From contig NZ_BDBF01000009.1 in NCBI RefSeq assembly GCF_001612845.1, positions 124,001-188,000 of the forward strand: a DNA stretch of 64,000 nucleotides, written 5' to 3'. Of this stretch, positions 55,468-63,238 are shown piece after piece (position 1 is the first letter of the stretch; each line of letters starts with the position of its first letter). Source of the DNA: Nocardia elegans NBRC 108235 (GTDB lineage Bacteria > Actinomycetota > Actinomycetes > Mycobacteriales > Mycobacteriaceae). Below the pieces are notes generated by a model. It did no database searches, had not been told where the DNA came from, and saw nothing but the letters and a program-made list of their open reading frames with translations. A program made the translations under genes and the position numbers.

Positions 55468-57607
55468 TTCGCCCGTCAACCACACCGAGCGCTTTGCATG
55501 CCTGGTTTGCCTCGTCCGTTGCGCGAATCAGGAGCTCAGCAATGGATTCCGTACATGTCGGATCCGTGTAGGCAGCGAGAATCGCGCCGCGGACCACGGA
55601 TTGAACGTCACTCCATCCAACAGTGACGTCCGCGTCCTGACACTCTCGAAGCTCAGCAATGACTCGTTCAAGTGTCGGGCGCGGCCCGGCAGTGGTCTTG
55701 CGACAGACCACGATGGAGTCCAGGTTGGAGGGATTGGTTGCGGCGCTCTTCGGTGCAGCGACGCTCATTTCGCCCTTGACCGGTTGGACTGCGGTGATGA
55801 CCAGGCCAGCGGCTCTAAGCGCTCGCACGACCGCTTCCCACCCTGATACTCGCGCTTGGTGGAAGGTAAAGGCCAGCAGCCCTTCATCTTTCATGACGCG
55901 CGCAACTTCACGCCAAACCGCTTCTATTGCCGAGGAAAACTCGTCAGCATCAGCCGATTGAACCTCCGATGAAGCCCGGGTGGTCTCTGTATCGGGGTAG
56001 CCCTCGAACGGCTTCAGCCGCCGCAGCCAGGCATGAAAGAAGTCGGCAAGTTCGGAGTAGTGCACGTTGTCGAAGTACGGCGGATCGGTGATCACCAAAT
56101 CGACACTCCGGTCCGGCAACTGGGTTCGATCGGAAGATCCGCAGACCACCAGTGCAGCGTGTGGGTCGTCCATCAGCGTCGAAAAGGAGGCCGCTAGTGA
56201 GTGGCCAAGTGGTCGCGACAGCCCAAACGTGCGTTCGCCATCAACGATGTCATGTGGCTGCTGTTTGTACTCCCAGGCTCGAAGCAGTCGACTGTTGAAC
56301 AGGGTTGAGAACGAGCCAGATGAAGCCGGCGTGCCCCACGGGTGGGCTTCGAGTGGTGCACGTTCTGGTTTGAGAATGTGATGCGAGAACATATGGCGGA
56401 CTGCGCCCGTGCCTTCGCCCTTGTACGAGCAGAACAGGTTGTTGAACTCTAGGGTGCCCGAGAACAGTGCGATGAGAGCTTCTCGCTCCGCACTCACAGG
56501 AAGGTCCCGTATGGCGGCCCCCAAAAGACCTAACGAATAAAGCTGACGAGCGTTGAAGAATTGTCGCCAATCCTTGTAACCCCACGATATTGCTTGCCTC
56601 GTATTGTAGCCGTGGTCCAATGATCCAATCGGAAGAACGAGTTCATCGCTCGTGCTAGCTAACAACGCTTCGGCTTCGGCGTACAGCTCACGATCAAAGT
56701 CATCAATCGGCTCATAACGCTTCGTGCCATCTGCGCCAAGTACTAGCTTGGCATACATTTCCATTTGTGGTGGCATGCCCTTGAGCGCGTCGATAACTTT
56801 CGTGGCGTGGCCGGCGGGGCAAGTCATTTTCGCGCCAGAAACCGGGCCGTCAAAAGCGCCCGACCAATGGCAGTTGTGACATTTGAATCCGGTGTCACGT
56901 GACGTATCGACGACATTGACCGCATGACACAAAGGGCACGTCGCCTGAGCCCGCGGATATTTCTTGGGATATGCGTGGCGGGCAAATATGTACTGGTTGA
57001 ACAATTTGACCGGAGGAGTCGACGAAGGGCAACGAGGGCAGGATGCAGTTCCGATCCAGAAGTAGTAGAGGACTGTCTCTTTGTTATGGTTAACGTGAAG
57101 TCGGTCGATCTCAGATCGCACCTTGGATTGCACCGTCTCATAGGCGGATTCAATTGCAGTGATGTCCCAGTTCGCGACCGCTTGGCGCTGTACAAGCGTA
57201 GCGACCGGGTTTATATCGTATCCGATAGCTCGACAGCCCATCTTGGCTGCTTCGACAAGTGTTGTGCCGGATCCGGCGAACGGATCAAACACGACAAGGT
57301 CTGGCCGGTTGACCGCAGTTCTGTATAATTCTTCAGCCTCGGACTCCGACTTAGCCATCGCCGACGCGATAATGCCGCGGAACACCGTGCCAAGTCTCTG
57401 GGCCCACCACTTGTGTGTATGCGTTGCTGGCCGATGGACTTCTTTTCGCCACGCTTCTTTTTCGGCAGCGGCTGACACCACGCCAGCTGGAAATCCGATC
57501 TCAAGGCTCGTGCTAACGTCACCTCGACCGGATTCGGGAGGATTGATTTCAGTACCATCATCCCACAACTGGAGCAACGAATTTCCCGCCGACGTTGGTG
57601 TCGCCAC
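55451..57607 (-). CDS. DNA methyltransferase (N6-adenine/N4-cytosine, split-type)
   Basis: About 718 residues from the GTG at 57607. The SAM motif VVFDPFAGSGTTLVEAAKMG is at ~107-125, preceded by THTHKWWAQRLG, and the catalytic DPPY motif VITDPPYFDNVHYSEL is at ~504. A zinc-ribbon insert with three CxxC pairs (CPRC, CPLC, CHNC) lies at ~190-243. The order FxGxG then DPPY with a large insert resembles actinobacterial DUF1156-like methyltransferases. It protects host DNA from the convergent restriction enzyme. Confidence 0.85.
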   Translation of the reverse strand: MATPTSAGNSLLQLWDDGTEINPPESGRGDVSTSLEIGFPAGVVSAAAEKEAWRKEVHRPATHTHKWWAQRLGTVFRGIIASAMAKSESEAEELYRTAVNRPDLVVFDPFAGSGTTLVEAAKMGCRAIGYDINPVATLVQRQAVANWDITAIESAYETVQSKVRSEIDRLHVNHNKETVLYYFWIGTASCPRCPSSTPPVKLFNQYIFARHAYPKKYPRAQATCPLCHAVNVVDTSRDTGFKCHNCHWSGAFDGPVSGAKMTCPAGHATKVIDALKGMPPQMEMYAKLVLGADGTKRYEPIDDFDRELYAEAEALLASTSDELVLPIGSLDHGYNTRQAISWGYKDWRQFFNARQLYSLGLLGAAIRDLPVSAEREALIALFSGTLEFNNLFCSYKGEGTGAVRHMFSHHILKPERAPLEAHPWGTPASSGSFSTLFNSRLLRAWEYKQQPHDIVDGERTFGLSRPLGHSLAASFSTLMDDPHAALVVCGSSDRTQLPDRSVDLVITDPPYFDNVHYSELADFFHAWLRRLKPFEGYPDTETTRASSEVQSADADEFSSAIEAVWREVARVMKDEGLLAFTFHQARVSGWEAVVRALRAAGLVITAVQPVKGEMSVAAPKSAATNPSNLDSIVVCRKTTAGPRPTLERVIAELRECQDADVTVGWSDVQSVVRGAILAAYTDPTCTESIAELLIRATDEANQACKALGVVDGRTKVQS

Positions 57608-58231
57608 AGAAAACCCTCTTCCCGTCGAATTTTTCCGTTTATTGTACTTAATTTTTACGCGACCGAGTGCCTGCCTTTTTACCGTGCACGCCGGGACGGC
57701 GCAAATTGTGCCACATTCGGCCCATACCGGTTCACTGGGCCACCTGCTCCGCACCTGGCTAACGGGCAGCACGCACGCCTGCCTTGACAGCTACCAGGTG
57801 CCGAGCTTAACCTTCCGGCTGGCCGCCGGTGATGAGGGTGAGCCGGCGCTTGGAGCCACGAGGGGCGCGAGAGTGAGATCGGCTTCCGATACCAGCATCC
57901 CACCGGGGTCTGGCTGTCGCGGCACGACGCACCAGGCGAGGAACCCGATACTCAGTATTCCTCTGCCCGAAGGGCGGGCCTATGCGCAGTTGTCGCTGGA
58001 AGAGGCCCGGACGCTCAACGCCGAACGAAGTGCCCGGAGCGCGCAGGCGGATGTCGACCGGCACCGCTAGTTTCTGAACGATTGAGTATCTGCGCGCAGC
58101 GTGTCCGAGGAATGCCGGCGATGCCGAGCGATCTGCCCTGCGGCCTTGTGGCGTGCCGGTACAGCGCTTGGCTGGTCGGCGTTCTACGCTTCCCTCAACA
58201 AGCATTCCGATGATCACAGAGGACTACGAGT
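57608..58231. other. Intergenic, possible relic
   Basis: About 620 bp. Near 57940-58070 the + strand reads NPILSIPLPEGRAYAQLSLE then EARTLNAERSARSAQADVD and a stop, which looks like the tail of a small accessory-region protein whose front is lost. Nothing else is supported. Confidence 0.35.
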
Positions 58232-58570
58232 ATGGCCAGGAAGGTCATCGTCGAGTTGATCGACGACTTTGACGGCAAGTCGAAAGCTGAGGAGACAGTA
58301 TTCTTCAGCCTCGATGGCGTGGAGTACGAGATCGACTTGTCGGTCAAGAACGCCGGCAAGTTGCGCGGTCTCTTCGAGCAGTGGACCGAACCGGCGCGCA
58401 AGGTGGGCCGGATTCCCCGGGGCAAGAGCGCCAGGATCGGTGCCCGCACCGTGGCCGATAAGGAACAGACGAAGGCGATTCGCGATTGGGCTAGGAACAA
58501 CGGCTACAACGTGTCCAGCCGCGGGCGGATCCAAGCGGACATCGTCGAGGCATACAACAAGGCGAGTTAG
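58232..58570 (+). CDS. lsr2: Lsr2-type nucleoid-associated xenogeneic silencer
   Basis: 112 residues. The N-terminal dimerisation domain starts ARKVIVELIDDFDGKSKAEE. The C-terminal DNA-binding domain has the AT-hook-like RGR in SSRGRIQADIVEAY and the IRDWARNNGYNV helix. It binds the minor groove of AT-rich DNA and silences foreign genes. It lies at the edge of the low-GC defence island. Nocardia genomes usually carry more than one lsr2 paralogue, so this may be an island-borne copy. Confidence 0.95.
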   Translation: MARKVIVELIDDFDGKSKAEETVFFSLDGVEYEIDLSVKNAGKLRGLFEQWTEPARKVGRIPRGKSARIGARTVADKEQTKAIRDWARNNGYNVSSRGRIQADIVEAYNKAS

Positions 58571-58728
58571 TGCAGGACGTCGGCTGAGCCTGCGCTCGCG
58601 AGTACCACTGACTGGCGCGGCAGGCATCTGTCACGGAAGCCTTGTCCTGCAGTTTCTTTGGTTGTTGAGTGGTCACGAAGCTGCTCCGCACGTTTCGGAG
58701 CGGTGTCGTGACACGAGGGGGATCGTTC

Positions 58729-59310
58729 ATGTTGGTATGTCCTGATTGGTGCGTGGACCACCGCGAAGCGCCAGACGCCAGCGCGCCGGATGAGGACGCA
58801 GCGCACTGGGGACCGAAACAGACGCTTGTCATTCCCCCTCCGCCGGGAGCGGACGAAACATCGGTCGTGGTGCAAGCCTGCGCGTTCGATGATTTCGGAA
58901 GCCGTTGGTGTTGTGTCGATCTGGTACTTCCGGATGAGGATTGGGTCCAACTACCGCAGCCCCTGGCGTATCAGGCCGCGACGCTCCTCGTTTCAGCGGC
59001 GGACACTTGCGACGCCGTGGGATCGGTCGCCGGCCCGCGCCCCTCGTGGTGTGAATCCGGAAGCAGAACTCATCCCGACGATGGGTCGGCGCTCCACAGC
59101 AGCCCCAAGACGCAGCTGCGAAGCGATGAGCCGCCGGAGCGCGACTTGCTGAGCGTCCAGGTGTTCGCCGACGACGAAAAAGGCTTTCGCACTACAAACA
59201 TTGACTTGTGGTTGCAAAGCGGAGTTGTCACGTTGACAGCCGATCAAGCCCGATTGCTTGCAGGCCTGATCCAGGGCGAGGCGAAGCGTCTTCCGCCGGT
59301 GAAGACGTAA
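58729..59310 (+). CDS. DUF6907-like hypothetical protein with internal duplication
   Basis: 193 residues from the ATG at 58729 (GAGGGGG upstream). It begins CPDWCVDHREAP and has a downstream DEDAAHWGP, the Cys/Trp/His start of DUF6907-like proteins. A second degenerate copy appears at PSWCESGSRTHPDDGSALHS, after which DLLSVQVFADDE and LTADQARLLAGLIQG give the usual C-terminal half. The first unit thus seems duplicated. The function is unknown; such proteins are frequent on actinobacterial mobile elements. Confidence 0.65.
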   Translation: MLVCPDWCVDHREAPDASAPDEDAAHWGPKQTLVIPPPPGADETSVVVQACAFDDFGSRWCCVDLVLPDEDWVQLPQPLAYQAATLLVSAADTCDAVGSVAGPRPSWCESGSRTHPDDGSALHSSPKTQLRSDEPPERDLLSVQVFADDEKGFRTTNIDLWLQSGVVTLTADQARLLAGLIQGEAKRLPPVKT

Positions 59311-59533
59311 ACAGTGTGCCGCAAGGTCTTTCGACTGGCGGCGCCTGAGACCCGGCGCCCCCAGCAGCTCGTCTGTTGACGTCGATTTGCTACGACAGTC
59401 GCCGCTTCGGCCACAACCCGCAGAGTTCAACTCGCACCAACGCGGGTGCCCGTATCCTGGGCGGTACAGCGGTACTCCGAGGCAGCTCACCTCGCCGCGC
59501 TGGACCGCGCTCGCCCTGGGAGGAAGGCCCATC

Positions 59534-60169
59534 ATGTCGCGATCAAGCCTTAGAACTGTTTGCCGCACTATCGCAAGCGCCACAGCGGCGGCAGTGGTTT
59601 TCCTCGGCCTCGGACTATCGAGCCCAGCCGCAGCGCACGCGAAGTTCGACGCAATGGATCGGCTCGAAACAGCGAGGCAAGCACACAACCTTCTCGATGC
59701 GGGGTACACGGTCCCCTGGAGCGACTGCACCTACTACGTATCCTCTGCACTGTGGCTCGGCGGTCTCGCACCGACAGATGAGTGGACTCCAAAGACAAGC
59801 GATCCAGCAAAGCTTGCATCTCAAAAAATGCTCAATCCTGGCCCCAGCAAGGCAGCCGCCAATGCCGATGACTTCACCAAATACATGGAACGCACACGCA
59901 CGGCCGAGGTCAAGCTGATCACATGGAGTGATCAAACCGCATCAGGAGCGGAACTGGGTGATGTTATCGCTTACCACTGGGAGCAGGGAAAAGCGGACCA
60001 TATTGACCACCTGGCAATCGTTACCGGATTCACAAAAGATCACCACCCGACCGTCAGTCAGCATTCTCCCACGCAGCGTGACCGCTATTGGTCATGGTCA
60101 TTGGAAGCGAACAATTGGATCGAGTTCGCCCGCCCTGGGTCACACGCCTACTTGATTCATTTTTTGTAA
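59534..60169 (+). CDS. Secreted Amidase_6-like protein
   Basis: 211 residues from the ATG at 59534 (GGAGGAAGG upstream). The signal peptide runs to about residue 36 (AAAVVFLGLGLSSPAAAHA). The papain-like amidase fold is suggested by the Cys in PWSDCTYYVSSALWLGGL (C65) and the His in DHIDHLAIVTGF, followed by VSQHSP. The family hydrolyses amide bonds, possibly in the cell wall. A small membrane protein gene follows 20 bp later. Confidence 0.75.
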   Translation: MSRSSLRTVCRTIASATAAAVVFLGLGLSSPAAAHAKFDAMDRLETARQAHNLLDAGYTVPWSDCTYYVSSALWLGGLAPTDEWTPKTSDPAKLASQKMLNPGPSKAAANADDFTKYMERTRTAEVKLITWSDQTASGAELGDVIAYHWEQGKADHIDHLAIVTGFTKDHHPTVSQHSPTQRDRYWSWSLEANNWIEFARPGSHAYLIHFL

Positions 60170-60189
60170 AATTGTATTCTATTGAATAA

Positions 60190-60726
60190 ATGGAGAGATA
60201 TACCGAAAGCCCATTAACAGGACCTGCTGCTGATCTAGCACGATCATTCGCCTATAATGTCAATTATCAGCCCGATGGCGAGACGGGCGTATTCTGGATA
60301 CTTACGCCTGTCAAAAACTTGGCTGCCGCAGGCGATCCGACGGCCTCGCACTTGTGGTATCTCGTTCCCTTGCGAATGCATGGAGGGGCTACAGGTTTCC
60401 TCGATCTACGCGTGCTTGGCATAGAATCGTTGTTTCTACTGGGCCTGCTGGTTGTCGCGCCAGCGCTCTCATCCAATCGCGGGCCAGAAGTGCGACTCAC
60501 CGCGACCGTGGCAGCCATTTTCGGTGTCACTTTTGGCATTTCGATATTTGCGTGGAATATTATGCTTTGGGGTTTCGATAATAGCGACCCGCTGCAGTAT
60601 CTACCGCTCACCGCTACAGCCGGTCTCGCGATAATCGGGGTAGCTCTCAGCACTTATCTGAGAGGGCGCAATAGAAAGTCGGAAGCGGCTGCGCCCGACG
60701 ATGGACGCGCTTTAGAGAAAAAGTAG
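60190..60726 (+). CDS. Hypothetical membrane protein
   Basis: 178 residues. Three clear helices: LGIESLFLLGLLVVAPAL, TATVAAIFGVTFGISIFAWN and LPLTATAGLAIIGVALSTYL, with a long hydrophilic N-terminus (~75 residues) that may be outside the cell. Low GC, like the genes before it. It follows the Amidase_6-like gene at 20 bp, and the two may act together. No family recognised. Confidence 0.6.
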   Translation: MERYTESPLTGPAADLARSFAYNVNYQPDGETGVFWILTPVKNLAAAGDPTASHLWYLVPLRMHGGATGFLDLRVLGIESLFLLGLLVVAPALSSNRGPEVRLTATVAAIFGVTFGISIFAWNIMLWGFDNSDPLQYLPLTATAGLAIIGVALSTYLRGRNRKSEAAAPDDGRALEKK

Positions 60727-60807
60727 CGGAAAGTTTCGGCTGCAACCCGGTACTCCGCGCTTGTTGACTCCTCCTGGCAAGGCACCTGAGCGCCGCCTGG
60801 CTCCCAT

Positions 60808-61956
60808 TTAGAAATCCACTGCCGGGCCGGTCGCGTCATGGTCCCGACTGAGCGTCCATACGAACCCGACGCCGCTTCTGGGAAAGGCCCACCCGTCGAA
60901 TCCGACTCTGACTGTCTTGCCGGGCACTGAATCTGGGCTGCGTTCGATCCGAGCGGTACGACTGCTGGCGATGAAGTCCAGGACTCTTACGCGTTCGATG
61001 TCGCAGTCGCTGTAGTCGAGCTCGACGGTGATGCCGCGGGTGGGTTGCTCAATGTCGATGTAGAGCAGGTTGCCTCGCTGTTCGGTGACGGTTCGATAGG
61101 TGTAGGCGACAGTCACCGGTTCCTCGGCCTGCCTCGCATCGAGGCCGAGGTCCACGCTGTACACCTGCCCGCCTTTGCGGGCGGCGCGACGGATCGGTCG
61201 TTCTACGCCGTCCACACTGAACTGAACCAACTCGAACGCCGCGGGTTTGGTGGGATCGACCCCTGGCTTCGGAACAAGCACCCATGCCGAGGTGCCGTCG
61301 TGACCGTTCGTAAGGTCGAGGTATTCACGGCGGTTGGCGACGACAGCAAAGTGCCGGCTGTGATGTTTCGGCACCACCGTGTACTCCCAGCGCACGCTGA
61401 CGCCGAACAGATTTGAGTCGGCCGACTCAGCATGAGCATCAGGTTTCGCCCCACCTACACCAGAAAGCGGCGTCAGTCGAATCTCGACGGTGGCGTCGTG
61501 CCAGCGTTCGGGGGCACGCACTGCTTGGTCCCGAACATCTTGGTAGACCTCGTCGGCGAAGGTGGCGTCACCGAGCCTGAGCGCCAAACTGTTTCGGATG
61601 ATGTCGTCGAGAGTCTCCGGGCTGGCGACGCGGGCCAGATCTTGGTTGCCGAAGGCGAATCCGTCGATGACTGCATCGCGCATGGCTGGAGCAGAGTCCG
61701 CGAGAACCCGCTTCAGTCGGGCGGTGTCCCGCTGATCGCGGTCCTTCCCTGTGAAATAGTCGATGCCGAGGCCGAGCACGCCGGCCACGAGCAAGGTTCC
61801 GCCGACCTCACTCCAGGGAAAGAAGTTGAGCCATACCAGATTTGGTAGGGACGGTAGCTGCTTGCCGAAGACCATGAGCGCCACACCGCCACCCGCCACA
61901 ACGATCGCGACGATGATGGTCTGCAGTTTGTTGATGCGCTCAAGATTGTCCTGCAT
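60808..61956 (-). CDS. Membrane-anchored protein of unknown function
   Basis: 382 residues from the ATG at 61956. Two N-terminal helices (LQTIIVAIVVAGGGVALMVF and EVGGTLLVAGVLGLGIDYF) are followed by a charged helical stretch and then a beta-rich domain (VRWEYTVVPKHHSRHFAVVA, YTYRTVTEQRGNLLYIDIEQ). The soluble part is probably cytoplasmic. It is divergent from an XRE regulator and preceded by a possible leader peptide and terminator. Confidence 0.65.
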   Translation of the reverse strand: MQDNLERINKLQTIIVAIVVAGGGVALMVFGKQLPSLPNLVWLNFFPWSEVGGTLLVAGVLGLGIDYFTGKDRDQRDTARLKRVLADSAPAMRDAVIDGFAFGNQDLARVASPETLDDIIRNSLALRLGDATFADEVYQDVRDQAVRAPERWHDATVEIRLTPLSGVGGAKPDAHAESADSNLFGVSVRWEYTVVPKHHSRHFAVVANRREYLDLTNGHDGTSAWVLVPKPGVDPTKPAAFELVQFSVDGVERPIRRAARKGGQVYSVDLGLDARQAEEPVTVAYTYRTVTEQRGNLLYIDIEQPTRGITVELDYSDCDIERVRVLDFIASSRTARIERSPDSVPGKTVRVGFDGWAFPRSGVGFVWTLSRDHDATGPAVDF

Positions 61957-62009
61957 AACTTACCTACATTGTAGCAATACAGGATCGTCATGCCAACGCT
62001 AAAAGCGCA

Positions 62010-62041
62010 GGGCCGCAACGGAATACGGTCCGTTGCGGCCC
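62010..62041 (-). terminator. Intrinsic terminator in leader of membrane-protein gene
   Basis: Perfect 12-bp stem GGGCCGCAACGG / CCGTTGCGGCCC with an 8-nt loop, followed on the minus strand by TGCGCTTTT. It lies between the 6-codon leader ORF and the start of the membrane-protein gene at 61956, both on the minus strand. Confidence 0.75.
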
Positions 62042-62065
62042 TCTCGTTTGGCCATTGCTAGCCGT

Positions 62066-62086
62066 TTAGTCGCCGTCGCCGCCCAT
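62066..62086 (-). CDS. Possible 6-codon leader peptide (MGGDGD)
   Basis: ATG at 62084-62086, five more codons, TAA at 62066-62068. It is preceded by an ideal GGGAGGTG (62091-62098 complement) at 6-nt spacing. A terminator follows 25 bp later, then the membrane-protein gene. A candidate promoter on the minus strand is TTGCGA - 17 bp - TAGGAT near 62170-62140. The arrangement looks like transcription attenuation controlled by a leader peptide, but translation of this ORF is not proven. Confidence 0.45.
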   Translation of the reverse strand: MGGDGD

Positions 62087-62137
62087 GGTTCACCTCCCGC
62101 CACCCCGGAACGCCTGGCCCGAAATGGCCAAGCAGGC

Positions 62138-62158
62138 AATATCCTAAATTGGGATATT
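62138..62158. promoter_or_regulatory. Inverted repeat, probable XRE operator
   Basis: AATATCC (62138-62144) and GGATATT (62152-62158), spaced by 7 bp. It overlaps the candidate -10 of the minus-strand promoter and lies 27 bp upstream of the XRE start at 62185. Confidence 0.6.
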
Positions 62159-62184
62159 CGCTTTCGCAAGGTGCGGTTGACCTT

Positions 62185-62424
62185 GTGGAAAAGTCGATAT
62201 ATTCGGCCGAGTACCAGCGGTTATGCGGCTTCCTTCGGCAGTTGCGGCGCGAAGCTGGGCTGACACAGGTGCAGGTCGCGGAGCGGCTCGACGTGCCTCA
62301 ATCCTTCGTCAGCAAGTACGAATCTGGCGAGCGGCGCTTGGACGCCATCGAGCTGCTGCATGTGGTACGGGCGCTCGACTCGACGCTCCTGCGGGTGGCT
62401 GCGTTCATCGAGGACGAGGCGTAG
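62185..62424 (+). CDS. XRE-family helix-turn-helix regulator
   Basis: 79 residues from the GTG at 62185. Classic Cro/C1 HTH: LRQLRREAGLTQVQVAERLD then VPQSFVSKYESGERRLDAIE. An in-frame TTG at 62149 would overlap the operator-like repeat. Short single-domain XRE proteins of this kind are common in actinobacterial accessory regions. It probably regulates itself and the divergent membrane-protein gene. Confidence 0.85.
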   Translation: MEKSIYSAEYQRLCGFLRQLRREAGLTQVQVAERLDVPQSFVSKYESGERRLDAIELLHVVRALDSTLLRVAAFIEDEA

Positions 62425-62433
62425 CCCAGCCTG

Positions 62434-63099
62434 CTACTTCACGGCGCCATCGACGTATGCAGTCACCGCTGGCTTGTCGTAATCCTGGAACAACACGGCG
62501 AACGGCGTTGCCGTTGAGGGGATTTCGTAGACCCACATCATGCGCGAGCTGAAGCCTGGCTGCAGATTCGCGTTGCACTCAGGGTTGCCAACGATGTAGG
62601 CGAGGTCGTGGACGGTGTCGAATTGGCGGCGCTGGGTGTCGTACAGCTTATTCACGATCGGATAGCCGCACGTCAGGTCCATCGACTTGGTCCCGGTGTT
62701 CTCGACATTAGCGTCGACGACGATGAACTTGCCGCCAGCTTGCGGCGAGCGATCCTCAGCCCCGTAATACGTCTTGTTTGCGCGCAGAAAGTTGGTCGTT
62801 GTCACCGACGTGACGGTGATCTTCGCAGAATTCAACACCGCAGGCGTCCCTTGGGGAAGCAAGTTCGATCCGGACTGGGCGGCGGTGGTCGCGGCCGCTG
62901 TGGGGGCCGTCGTAATGGCATACCGCTGCGAAGATGTGGCTGGTGCCGCCGAGGTGCCGTCCGAATCGGAAAGTGCGATGAAGACGGCACTTGCGACCCC
63001 GGCGCCGGCGACGACTGCTAGCACGATCGACAGCACCAGCACGCGGGTGCTGTGCCCAATGACGGGTGCTGAGGCGGCTGGTTCGGTATCCGACGACAT
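62434..63099 (-). CDS. DUF4352 membrane-anchored lipoprotein-like protein
   Basis: 221 residues. One N-terminal membrane helix (LVLSIVLAVVAGAGVASAVF), then a Thr/Ala-rich linker (~residues 45-80). The extracellular Ig-like domain reads KITVTSVTTTNFLRANKTYY, GGKFIVVDANVENTGTKSMD and CGYPIVNKLYDTQRRQFD, with a second Cys in GNPECNANLQPGFSSRM. The pattern fits DUF4352 (telokin-like) proteins. It converges with the XRE gene, 10 bp apart. The function is unknown. Confidence 0.75.
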   Translation of the reverse strand: MSSDTEPAASAPVIGHSTRVLVLSIVLAVVAGAGVASAVFIALSDSDGTSAAPATSSQRYAITTAPTAAATTAAQSGSNLLPQGTPAVLNSAKITVTSVTTTNFLRANKTYYGAEDRSPQAGGKFIVVDANVENTGTKSMDLTCGYPIVNKLYDTQRRQFDTVHDLAYIVGNPECNANLQPGFSSRMMWVYEIPSTATPFAVLFQDYDKPAVTAYVDGAVK

Positions 63100-63238
63100 A
63101 GAGGTGGGTCACTCCACTGAGAAGGGATTGAGCAACTGTCTGTCGTTCGGGGCCAACGAGAACGTTACGAGCACTACGGCCCTCACGTGCGTCCGACAAG
63201 GTCGACGTCGATCGCCCTGTCCGGCAGTCATCTCTGGC

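Noticed and set aside
57608-57772. Earlier start for the methyltransferase at 57772
   Set aside because: The extra 55 residues are not methyltransferase-like, and the GTG at 57607 has a purine-rich site upstream.
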